Origin: Sulfurimonas sp. HSL3-2
GTDB lineage: Bacteria > Campylobacterota > Campylobacteria > Campylobacterales > Sulfurimonadaceae
Direction: 5' to 3'
DNA: 64,000 bases
Assembly: GCF_039645965.1 (NCBI RefSeq)
Contig: NZ_CP147917.1
Location: forward strand, 1,302,001-1,366,000
The position numbers were made by a program, and so were the translations under genes. Each line of letters begins with the position of its first letter. Positions within the stretch are counted from its first letter, which is position 1. The notes beneath the pieces are model-generated. The model was not told where the DNA came from and did no database searches. It was given only the letters and a program-made list of their open reading frames with translations. Below, in pieces: positions 54,633 through 63,118 of this stretch.

Positions 54633-57251
54633 ATGAAAGATATGAAAAGCGAAAACTATAGATATAAAAACATGAATATCTCGAAAGAGATCGTCCCATT
54701 TATAAAATATATGGACAAAGTAGAAGACAACAGAGAGATGCTGCATGATCTTAGCAACAACTGGAACACACTTTCACTACTTAGTCAGCTTGGAGATGCC
54801 GGTGTCAATATGAGCGAGATAAAAAACAATTTCTCTACACTCTCTTCTGAACTTATCGACCACCTTGCAATAGAACTTTTAAATAAAAATATAAATGAGA
54901 TGAACTTTAAAGCGCAAGTCGCTGTTGATATAGTGATCAGGAATCTGTTTGAAAGAACGGCAGATATCGGGTTCTTAGCAACAGATGACGACATCAGAAA
55001 CTTTTTAAAAAATCATAATATCAAATACACGGCAAACTATACGGAAGATCTCCAAAATTTAAAAAACAGATTTATAGAATACATCAACAAATACAGTGTA
55101 TATTTTAATATCGTACTTATGAACACACATGGAGAGATCCTTGCCAACTTGGATGATGACCTTAAATTGTCGAAATCACAAGATTCGATCATTAAAGAGG
55201 TGTTGACAACATCAAAAGAGTATGTCGAGACATTCAAGTACCATGACTTTCTGCCTTCACATGACAAATCTCTTGTCTATTCGTATAAAGTGACTGAGAA
55301 TAATGATCCGAACTCTGAAGTGATCGGGATATTATCACTATGTTTTAAATTTCAAGACGAGATGGATGAGATATTTAAAAACTTGGTAAACACGACAAAA
55401 AAAGAGGCAATAACTCTTTTAGACAAAGAGGGTTATGTCATAGCGACAAGTGATAAGTACCATATTCCGTTAGGTTCAAAACTAGAAGTGATCCTAAACG
55501 ATAAATTTAAAATAGTGACTTTCGGCGGAAGAGACTATCTTGCAAAAAGCCGTAAGACAAACGGTTATCAAGAATTTTACGGACTTGGATGGTATGGACA
55601 TATCATGGTACCTATCGATAATGCGTTTGAAGATGTGGATAATAACAGTTTTGAGATAGATGAAGACCTTCTGCTTTATATACTTCAAAACGGCAAGCAG
55701 TTCAGTGATGCTCTAAAAAACATCCCTATTCAAGCCAGCAGCATCCAAAAAAACCTTAACCGTGCTATCTGGAACGGAAATATCAAACAGGGGAATTCAA
55801 AAAATCAGAATAAACAGTTCTCACGTGCTCTTATGCAGGAGATCCGTCAAACAGGAGAGAACACAAAAAGTATCATAGGTTCGTCCATTGCAAATCTTAC
55901 AAAGACCATCGTACTCGGTGACAGTGTCTTTTATGCCGACTTGATCGTCGATATCATGGATAGAAACCTTTATGAAAGGGCAAACGACTGTAGATGGTGG
56001 GCTCTTACTTCTGAGTTTAGAAAGATACTTGACAGCGACAATATTAGTGATAGCGATACACAAAGAATGAGCGATATCCTGCACTATATAAACGAACTTT
56101 ATACAGTGTACACCAATATCATCATATATGATGCACAAGGAGTCATCAGAGCCGTATCGAACAAGGATGAATCGCACCTCATCAGAAAAAGAATCGGTGA
56201 AAAATGGGTAAATGAGACCATCGAACTTTCTGATTCATCCAAGTATTGTGTAAGTGATTTTACGAACAGCAATCTTTATGATGAACAACACACATATATC
56301 TATAATGCAGCAATCAAGTCTTTAGATGATCAAAAGACGCTTGGCGGTATCGGCGTAGTCTTCGACTCTCAGATACAGTTTAAGAATATGATCGAAGAAG
56401 CTCTTCCAAAAAACAGTGACGGAACTGTCAAAGACGGCGTCTTTGCAACGATCGCGACTAAAGATATGATGGTCATCTCATCTAGTTATGATAAACATCA
56501 GGTAGGAAATCACCTTGATATAGACAGCAGCTACTTTGATCTTGATGTCGGAGAGTCAAAAAGCGAGATCATTGTCTATGAAGACAAGTATTACTCATTA
56601 GGTGTCAAATGTTCTAAAGGCTACCGTGAATTTAAAGGTCGTGATGACGACTATGTCAACAATGTATATGCTCTGTTTTTCTCATATATCAGCGATGTAA
56701 GCGACAGCGTTATCCAAAAAGATGATGAATTTAGAGTACAAAAAGAGATCTCTTTTGAAAGAAGTGACAACACTTTAGATATCGCGACGTTTATGATAGG
56801 TAAGCAGTGGCTTGGAGTCGATACAAAAGATGTCGTAGAAGCGGTAAATGTAAGTGAACTGAAATCTACCATTAAAATAGATCCGAACCACCACTTTAAA
56901 GGGACACTGATCTATGATGATAAAGCCGTGATGGTAATAGATATCAAAAAATATCTGCAAGAGGAACTAAAAGAGGACTACAAAGAGATCGTCATCATCA
57001 AATACGGGACACCTGAGACATATCTGGGCATCTTGGTCAACTGTTTGGAAGATATCTCGGAAGTAAGCGTTACAAATATTAAAATGCTTCAAGATGAGAT
57101 CGTAGGAGACGGGACACTAGTAGACAGTGTCGTCTTCCCTGATGAAGCTTCATCTTCAAAAGATGTACTTTCGGTACTTTCAGTCGATAAGATCATCAAA
57201 AAACTGGTACGTCCTGAACAATCCAGAATGCTGCACAGACAGGTAGCATAA
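54633..57251 (+). CDS. Soluble tandem-sensor protein with C-terminal CheW domain
   Basis: An 872-residue protein with no signal peptide or membrane helix. Two similar modules each start with a conserved helix: RNLFERTADIGFLAT (~103-117) and RNLYERANDCRWWALT (~444-459). Each continues into a Cache/PAS-like fold (VLMNTHGEILANL...LLDKEGYVIATSD; IIYDAQGVIRAVSN...ATKDMMVISSSYD). Residues ~730-860 form a CheW-like domain (IATFMIGKQWLGVDTKDVVEAV, VIDIKKYL). It probably brings a cytoplasmic signal directly to CheA arrays without a methylation domain. The ligand is unknown. Neither coiled-coil hairpin nor MCP signature is visible. Confidence 0.75.
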   Translation: MKDMKSENYRYKNMNISKEIVPFIKYMDKVEDNREMLHDLSNNWNTLSLLSQLGDAGVNMSEIKNNFSTLSSELIDHLAIELLNKNINEMNFKAQVAVDIVIRNLFERTADIGFLATDDDIRNFLKNHNIKYTANYTEDLQNLKNRFIEYINKYSVYFNIVLMNTHGEILANLDDDLKLSKSQDSIIKEVLTTSKEYVETFKYHDFLPSHDKSLVYSYKVTENNDPNSEVIGILSLCFKFQDEMDEIFKNLVNTTKKEAITLLDKEGYVIATSDKYHIPLGSKLEVILNDKFKIVTFGGRDYLAKSRKTNGYQEFYGLGWYGHIMVPIDNAFEDVDNNSFEIDEDLLLYILQNGKQFSDALKNIPIQASSIQKNLNRAIWNGNIKQGNSKNQNKQFSRALMQEIRQTGENTKSIIGSSIANLTKTIVLGDSVFYADLIVDIMDRNLYERANDCRWWALTSEFRKILDSDNISDSDTQRMSDILHYINELYTVYTNIIIYDAQGVIRAVSNKDESHLIRKRIGEKWVNETIELSDSSKYCVSDFTNSNLYDEQHTYIYNAAIKSLDDQKTLGGIGVVFDSQIQFKNMIEEALPKNSDGTVKDGVFATIATKDMMVISSSYDKHQVGNHLDIDSSYFDLDVGESKSEIIVYEDKYYSLGVKCSKGYREFKGRDDDYVNNVYALFFSYISDVSDSVIQKDDEFRVQKEISFERSDNTLDIATFMIGKQWLGVDTKDVVEAVNVSELKSTIKIDPNHHFKGTLIYDDKAVMVIDIKKYLQEELKEDYKEIVIIKYGTPETYLGILVNCLEDISEVSVTNIKMLQDEIVGDGTLVDSVVFPDEASSSKDVLSVLSVDKIIKKLVRPEQSRMLHRQVA

Positions 57252-57256
57252 ACCCA

Positions 57257-57279
57257 CTCTAAAGGCTTTTCCTTTAGAG
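57257..57279 (+). terminator. Hairpin terminator after the CheW sensor gene
   Basis: Perfect 9-bp stem CTCTAAAGG / CCTTTAGAG with loop CTTTT, six bases after the stop at 57251, followed by a pyrimidine-rich CTTCTCCCCC tail. It lies between two convergent genes and may serve both. Confidence 0.6.
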
Positions 57280-57321
57280 CTTCTCCCCCTATCTCAAGAC
57301 ATCAAGAAATAAAAATAAATG

Positions 57322-60102
57322 CTAATCAGCAAGTTCCTCTTGCGGTTTAGAGAAGAAGTACCCTTGAGAGAAATCAACTCCCAACTCATTTAACACATTG
57401 TAGATTGTCTCGTTCTCTACAAACTCCGCTATCGTTTTTATATTCATCTTTTTAGCAAAGTGTAAGATACTCTCAACAGTTGCCAATTGAGACTCGTCTT
57501 TATCTATATCTTTGACCAAAGAACCGTCTATCTTTATATAGTCTATATGCAGTTTTGAGAGATAGCTGAAATTCGAGTAACCTGTTCCAAAATCATCTAT
57601 CGCTATTTTACAGCCGAATGTCTTGACTCTGTTTATAAACTCCGACATCTTTTCAAAACTGTCGATCCCCTCTGATTCGACTATCTCCAAAACTACTCTG
57701 TCCCCGCACTTATACTTTTCTAGACTTTCTATCAATTGATTGACTACTTTTGAGGACTCGATATCCTGTAAAGAGAGGTTGATAGAAAACTCATATTCAA
57801 GGTCTGCAAACTTTTCAAACGATTTCCTGATCATCACCTCTGTAAGTCTTGTGTAAAGTCTTGATTTTTTCGCATGCTCTAAGAAAAAGTATGGAGACAC
57901 TATCTTGCCGTCATCCTCTTTTAAACGGATCAGTGATTCATACTTGACTATCTTTTTACTCTTGTTATCTACTATTCCCTGAAAGAACGGCACAAATCTA
58001 TCATATTTCAGTGCATCTTTAATGTTGGAAATGATCCTTATATTATCTTTTATCTGTTTATCCAGATTATCATTGTCATTATAAAAGACCACGTGTTTGT
58101 TTGATGTCTTGTTCTCTTTTAAAGCCATATGCGAAAATTTATATATCTCGCTTTTTCTACCGTATGCTACCCCGCAGGATAGAAATATCGAGACCGTGTC
58201 TTCATAAAGTCTGTATTCTGCATTTTCCAGATCCGTTATCATCTTAATGATCATATCTTTATTTTCATCGGCCAGATCATGTTCGCACAGTATCGCAAAC
58301 TCGTCTCCGCTTATTCTATATACCTGATTACGATGATTTTTTATTCTATTGGCAAACTCTTTTAACACTATATCGCCTGTCTCATATCCGAAATAATCAT
58401 TGATATCGGAGAAACGGTCAATATTGATAAGGATCAGCGAAGCGTACTCAGTTGGCTTAGTACTTAGTTGGTAAAGAAGAGACGCTCTGTTTTGCAAACC
58501 TGTCAGTGTATCTTCAAACTGTCTTTTTATGATCTTATCTTTATTTATCAGATCGGTCACATCAGTTCTAGCGGCAATATATTCCATAATATTGCCCTCA
58601 TCATCGAGTATTGGCATGATCACAGACTTCACATAGTATGAATGCCCGTCTTTTGCACGGTTTTGGATAGTACCCTGCCATATCTTTTTACTTGTGATAT
58701 CTCCCCACATCTGTATAAAGACAGAATCATCCATCTCAGGGTGTTTTACAATATTGTGTTTTTTTCCTAAAAGCTCTTCTCTGCTGTATCCCGAGACCTT
58801 ACAAAATGCATCATTGACATAAGTTATGACCCCCTTCGTATCTGTTTTTGAGACGATGGCACTGTTATCTAATATCTGTTTATATTGATTGAGTTTTACA
58901 AGATTAAGATTAAGCGCTTTTTCTGAAATATTTACAAGATTTGTAAGTGATTTAAGCATACACGACTTAGCTTTTCTTTCTTGAAGTTCAGACTTTTTAT
59001 GCAGACTTTTAGACTCTGAAAGACTAAGTGTCGTCGTAGTGATATTTAAAAGCTGGTTTTTTGTCTTTCCATGATAAAACTCTCCGTAGGTGAAAAAACC
59101 GACAGTAGGAGCTATCTCTTCTATCAGACCAAACTCATAGTTCAACTGCTCTTTTATAAACAGCTTTCTCACTGAACATGAGTATATATAAGTGGCTTCA
59201 ACAGGTGAGGCGATTATGTTATTATGAAGATATTTCGCTCTATTTAGCACCTCTTCGACATTTCCTATCGCAAACTTTACTCTGTCGCCGTTTTTAAAGT
59301 GCCCGGCATAGATATACCCCTCATCTTCTGTTTTGGCTACGATCGATCTCGCTATTACAACATTTTCATCTGTCTTGATCAAAGGAAACTCTACAACAGC
59401 AGCCGGAAAATCCAATAGGATCTCATCACCGAGATAGTGTCTGTATAGTTCTTCAACAGGAGTATTATCGATCTCATAGACAATATTCTTGTCTGCTTTT
59501 GTGATTACCATCTCTTTTCCGACAGGTGTCCATTCTAAAGAGTAGTTCGTCGATACGCTGAGTACATCACTGTCTATCGCACAGATGACAATACCATCAT
59601 GATATATACGATCTGCATGGATCAAAAATGTATCTTGAAAGGTAAGGTTATCTCCTGCATTACCGCCGGCTATCGGGATATTATGTTCTACCGATGAAAA
59701 ACCTTCTAAAAAAAGTTCCGAATCACTCTTTAATGCTTCACTGAATGCGATAACAGCTTTGGTATTCTCTTTTAGAAATTGGTTTGCGGCATCCACACCT
59801 GTCTGAAAAGTTGTTTGGGGGTAATATATAGTTCTTAGTGCAGAGTTCTCAAAAATAGAAAAAGAGAGCTGTATAGTATTGTCATGTATTATACCGCCGG
59901 ATATTTCACCTGCAGTCGATGCACCTATAATAGATGCTTGAGGGATTTTTTTTACCAATATATCTAGTACAGACTGAACTTTTTGAGTATCTAATACACC
60001 GCTGAATACCTGAACTAAAACACTCTTTTGATCAGCTATATTCTTTTGTATAAATTGTTCTAAATCTGCAGTATTGTCAAATGTATAATTAAGTAATTTC
60101 AA
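57322..60102 (-). CDS. FIST-PAS-GGDEF-EAL c-di-GMP signalling protein
   Basis: A ~926-residue cytoplasmic protein. FIST_N and FIST_C sensor domains cover ~20-370 (IGASTAGEISGG, GGNAGDNLTFQDT). A PAS domain at ~400-525 carries the LSKV-like TDTKGVITYVNDAFCKVSGYS pattern. A GGDEF domain with SGDEF follows and lacks an obvious RxxD I-site. The C-terminal EAL domain has ESL in place of EAL but keeps DDFGTGYSNFSYL and EFVEN, so phosphodiesterase activity is likely. FIST domains are thought to bind small molecules such as amino acids. The start is TTG either at 60108 or 60102; AAGGGG seven bases upstream favours 60102. Confidence 0.88.
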   Translation of the reverse strand: MKLLNYTFDNTADLEQFIQKNIADQKSVLVQVFSGVLDTQKVQSVLDILVKKIPQASIIGASTAGEISGGIIHDNTIQLSFSIFENSALRTIYYPQTTFQTGVDAANQFLKENTKAVIAFSEALKSDSELFLEGFSSVEHNIPIAGGNAGDNLTFQDTFLIHADRIYHDGIVICAIDSDVLSVSTNYSLEWTPVGKEMVITKADKNIVYEIDNTPVEELYRHYLGDEILLDFPAAVVEFPLIKTDENVVIARSIVAKTEDEGYIYAGHFKNGDRVKFAIGNVEEVLNRAKYLHNNIIASPVEATYIYSCSVRKLFIKEQLNYEFGLIEEIAPTVGFFTYGEFYHGKTKNQLLNITTTTLSLSESKSLHKKSELQERKAKSCMLKSLTNLVNISEKALNLNLVKLNQYKQILDNSAIVSKTDTKGVITYVNDAFCKVSGYSREELLGKKHNIVKHPEMDDSVFIQMWGDITSKKIWQGTIQNRAKDGHSYYVKSVIMPILDDEGNIMEYIAARTDVTDLINKDKIIKRQFEDTLTGLQNRASLLYQLSTKPTEYASLILINIDRFSDINDYFGYETGDIVLKEFANRIKNHRNQVYRISGDEFAILCEHDLADENKDMIIKMITDLENAEYRLYEDTVSIFLSCGVAYGRKSEIYKFSHMALKENKTSNKHVVFYNDNDNLDKQIKDNIRIISNIKDALKYDRFVPFFQGIVDNKSKKIVKYESLIRLKEDDGKIVSPYFFLEHAKKSRLYTRLTEVMIRKSFEKFADLEYEFSINLSLQDIESSKVVNQLIESLEKYKCGDRVVLEIVESEGIDSFEKMSEFINRVKTFGCKIAIDDFGTGYSNFSYLSKLHIDYIKIDGSLVKDIDKDESQLATVESILHFAKKMNIKTIAEFVENETIYNVLNELGVDFSQGYFFSKPQEELAD

Positions 60103-60140
60103 ATACAATCCCCTTCTCGTACAACAGTATAGTGCACATA

Positions 60141-60833
60141 TTATTCTTTAATTGTATCTAAATTCCATTCGATTTGTTTTATATTATTGTTCTTTAAATA
60201 ATCATTTGTCTTCGTAAAAGGTCTTGAACCGAAAAATCCTCTATATGATGATAAGGGTGACGGGTGCGGAGCTTTTAGTACAAGATGTCTGGTTCCATCT
60301 ATAAGTAATTCTTTTTTTTGTGCATCGGCTCCCCACAAAATAAAGACGACATGCTCTTTTTTTTCATTGATGATCTCTATCGTTTTTCTTACTAACTTTT
60401 CCCAGCCTCTCTTCTTATGCGAGTTGGGCTGAGCTTCACGTACACTAAGAACCGCATTGACCAAAAAAACACCCTCCTCTGCCCATTTAGTAAGATCGCC
60501 TTTTTTTGGCATCGGCAGGTTAAGATCAGTTGTATATTCGATAAAAATATTGCGTAGAGACGGAGGAAGAGGAGTATCGCCAAGAACGCTGAAAGCCAGA
60601 CCGTGAGCCTGAGAAGCTCCGTGATAAGGGTCCTGTCCTATTATCACGACTTTTAGTTTATCAAAAGGAGTAAGGTTAAAGGCATTAAAGAAGTTTTTCT
60701 CTTGCGGATAGATCTTGTAATGCTCTTTTTCCTCTTCCAAAAAGCTTTCCAGCTCTTTTATATAGGGCTTCTCCAGTTCATCGGACAGAAGCTCTTTCCA
60801 GCCGGGTTCAGTTAGAAGCTCTTTAAAGTCCAT
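60141..60833 (-). CDS. ung: Uracil-DNA glycosylase
   Basis: A 230-residue family 1 UDG that removes uracil from DNA. The active-site loop VVIIGQDPYHGASQAHGLAFSV holds the catalytic aspartate and histidine; VFLVNAVLSV is the motif usually written LLLNT, FILWGADAQKK follows, and the leucine loop is APHPSPLSSYRGF, with HPSPLS as its core. The start overlaps the dihydroorotase-like gene by 11 bases. Confidence 0.96.
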   Translation of the reverse strand: MDFKELLTEPGWKELLSDELEKPYIKELESFLEEEKEHYKIYPQEKNFFNAFNLTPFDKLKVVIIGQDPYHGASQAHGLAFSVLGDTPLPPSLRNIFIEYTTDLNLPMPKKGDLTKWAEEGVFLVNAVLSVREAQPNSHKKRGWEKLVRKTIEIINEKKEHVVFILWGADAQKKELLIDGTRHLVLKAPHPSPLSSYRGFFGSRPFTKTNDYLKNNNIKQIEWNLDTIKE

Positions 60834-62010
60834 CGATCTCTTTTATGACACCAAAAAGTTCTTCGCCGTTGTAAAGAGACTGCGAGTTGCTTACATGTAA
60901 AGATTCTTCTGTATTAAAGATCACAAAATCTTTTGTCCCTACTTCTATCTTTCCTCTTTGCTGACCTATCGCATTTGCAGGATTTTGTACACTTAAACGT
61001 ACAAACTCTTTCATACTGATGATACCCGGTTTAACAAGTTTCGTATAGTAAAGAGGCAGTGCATGATCTATGCTCTCACACCCGTATGTCGCATCAAAGA
61101 AAGCGACCTCTTTGTTTACCGGAGATGAAGGCTGATGAAGAGTGGTCAGCATATCTATCTCTCCGTTTTTCAGTGCTTCTTGCATAAGCTTCATGTCGTT
61201 TGTTGTAGCAAGCGGCGGGTATATTTTTGCTGTCGTGTTGAAGTTCTCACAAAGCTCGTCCGAGTGCAGAAGATGGTGGATACTTACCTCGCATCTCACA
61301 TCGACGCCCTCTTTTTTTGCTTTGCTTATCATCTCTATAGAACGTGGATTTGCGATGGATTTGAAAAGCACTTTTATGCCGTAGTAACGCGCAAGCTCTA
61401 TCATACGGCTTACATGTAAGAGCTCGCCGATCGCAGGTATGCCCGCAAGACCCAGATGAGCACTGACCTCGCCTTCTGTCATCACGCCCATATTGCTCAG
61501 GCTTCTGTCTTCGGCTCTACAAAACAGCGTCACACCATACATCTTGACATACTCTGCTATCTTGATCGCTAAATTGTTATGAGTCGTCGTACTCATAAAA
61601 GGAGCTACTGCACCTTTTTTAAGAAGGATGGCGATGTTGCTCAGTGTCGCATCTGATGATTTGATGGTATTAAAGGAGCAGTGTACATCAGCTCCGCCAT
61701 TTGGGATCGGATTGTTCTGAACAAATTCCAGGACGATCTCATCATCTATTGCAGGTGTTGATTCCGGATTTAATATAACATCTTTTACACCGCCTTTTGC
61801 GGCATTGCAAGAGATCTCCTCTATTCTTTTAGAGTTTAAGACATCGTCTTTGACTCTGACATTGAGGTCTATTAACGAAGGGATAAGGCATAAAGAACCC
61901 GCACTGCTCCCTTGTATCTCTTCTATATCGGTTATTACTCCGTTTTCCACTTTTATATTGGCAAATCTTTCGCCGTCGATATCGCAAATTTTAAGATTAG
62001 ATATTACCAT
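60823..62010 (-). CDS. Dihydroorotase-like protein, probably non-catalytic
   Basis: A 395-residue amidohydrolase-fold protein of the dihydroorotase type I family, with TVxNPxSTP-like VILNPESTPAIDDE and the RAEDRSLSNMGVMTEGEVSAHLG segment. The metal-binding D-x-H-x-H-x-R reads D-L-N-V-R-V-K (about D48, N50, R52), so both histidines are lost, and the late D-H-A-P-H is T-L-H-Q-P-S. It should not bind the usual zinc pair. Such proteins (PyrX/PyrC' type) are structural partners of aspartate carbamoyltransferase in some bacteria; that role is inferred. It overlaps ung and is divergent from lpxB. Confidence 0.8.
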   Translation of the reverse strand: MVISNLKICDIDGERFANIKVENGVITDIEEIQGSSAGSLCLIPSLIDLNVRVKDDVLNSKRIEEISCNAAKGGVKDVILNPESTPAIDDEIVLEFVQNNPIPNGGADVHCSFNTIKSSDATLSNIAILLKKGAVAPFMSTTTHNNLAIKIAEYVKMYGVTLFCRAEDRSLSNMGVMTEGEVSAHLGLAGIPAIGELLHVSRMIELARYYGIKVLFKSIANPRSIEMISKAKKEGVDVRCEVSIHHLLHSDELCENFNTTAKIYPPLATTNDMKLMQEALKNGEIDMLTTLHQPSSPVNKEVAFFDATYGCESIDHALPLYYTKLVKPGIISMKEFVRLSVQNPANAIGQQRGKIEVGTKDFVIFNTEESLHVSNSQSLYNGEELFGVIKEIDGL

Positions 62011-62065
62011 TTAAACAACACCTTTAGATATAATTGCAAAATTATATGATAAAAAGGTTTAAACT

Positions 62066-63118
62066 TTGAAACTTCTTGTCAGTGCTTTGGAGCACTCTGC
62101 AAATATCCATCTTAATGCTCTGAAAAAAGAGCTGAGTCCCGACGTCGAATTCATAGGGATATTTGACAAAAAGCTCGGAAATCCCATCATTGATCTCTCC
62201 TCTTTAGCGATCATGGGCTTTGTAGATGCCGTCAAAAAACTAAAGTTTTTTTTCAAACTCAATGCCCAGATGGTAGAGCTGGCAAAAGATGCCGACAAGA
62301 TACTTCTTATGGACTCATCAGGTTTTAACCTTCCTCTTGCCAAGAAGATCAAAAAAAGATATCCGGAAAAAGAGATCATCTACTATATCCTCCCGCAAGC
62401 CTGGGCATGGAAGCAAAAGCGTATACCGGTACTGGAAAAGACCATCACGCACCTTGCTTCGATACTGCCGTTTGAAAAAGATTATTACTCCAAAAATGCT
62501 CCTATCACCTATGTAGGGCATCCACTTTTAGATGAGATAAAAGAGTATAAAGAGACACTTTCAAACACGAATAAAATAGCATTTATGCCGGGAAGCCGCA
62601 GGGGCGAGATCAAAAAACTGATGCCGATCTTTACCGAACTAAGAGAAAAGCTTGACTGTGAGGCGTATATTATCGTCCCAAAACAGTTCACTAAAGAAGA
62701 TATAAAAGAAGTTTACGGTACCCTAACGAAATTTAAAATTGTTCATGATGCACATCAGACTTTAAGAGAGTGTGACTTTGCTTTTATCTGCAGCGGGACG
62801 GCTACACTTGAAGCAGCACTTATCGGTATTCCGTTTATTTTGAGCTACATCGCAAAACCGCTTGATTATTTTCTGGCAAGCCGTCTTGTGAAGCTGGATT
62901 ATATCGGTCTTGGCAATATCATGTTTGAGAAGTTCAAAGGCGAAGCACTTCATCCGGAGTTTATCCAAAACGAAGTAACCGTTGAAAACCTTTTAGAAGC
63001 ATATAAAAAGTTTGATAGAGAAACATTTCTGAACAATTCAAAAGAGTTACGAAAATACCTAAACCACGGAAGTTCAAAGACCGTAGCATCCATCATAGAG
63101 GGAAAGAATGAAAATTAA
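62066..63118 (+). CDS. lpxB: Lipid-A-disaccharide synthase
   Basis: A 350-residue GT19 glycosyltransferase that joins UDP-2,3-diacylglucosamine and lipid X in lipid A synthesis. Recognisable segments are VGHPLLDEI, FMPGSRRGEIKKLMPIF (UDP-binding), ICSGTATLEAALIGIPFILSY, LPQAWAWKQ and the final LVKLDYIGLGNIM. It starts at TTG 62066, with AAAAGG ten bases upstream. The next gene starts inside its last 11 bases. Confidence 0.94.
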   Translation: MKLLVSALEHSANIHLNALKKELSPDVEFIGIFDKKLGNPIIDLSSLAIMGFVDAVKKLKFFFKLNAQMVELAKDADKILLMDSSGFNLPLAKKIKKRYPEKEIIYYILPQAWAWKQKRIPVLEKTITHLASILPFEKDYYSKNAPITYVGHPLLDEIKEYKETLSNTNKIAFMPGSRRGEIKKLMPIFTELREKLDCEAYIIVPKQFTKEDIKEVYGTLTKFKIVHDAHQTLRECDFAFICSGTATLEAALIGIPFILSYIAKPLDYFLASRLVKLDYIGLGNIMFEKFKGEALHPEFIQNEVTVENLLEAYKKFDRETFLNNSKELRKYLNHGSSKTVASIIEGKNEN

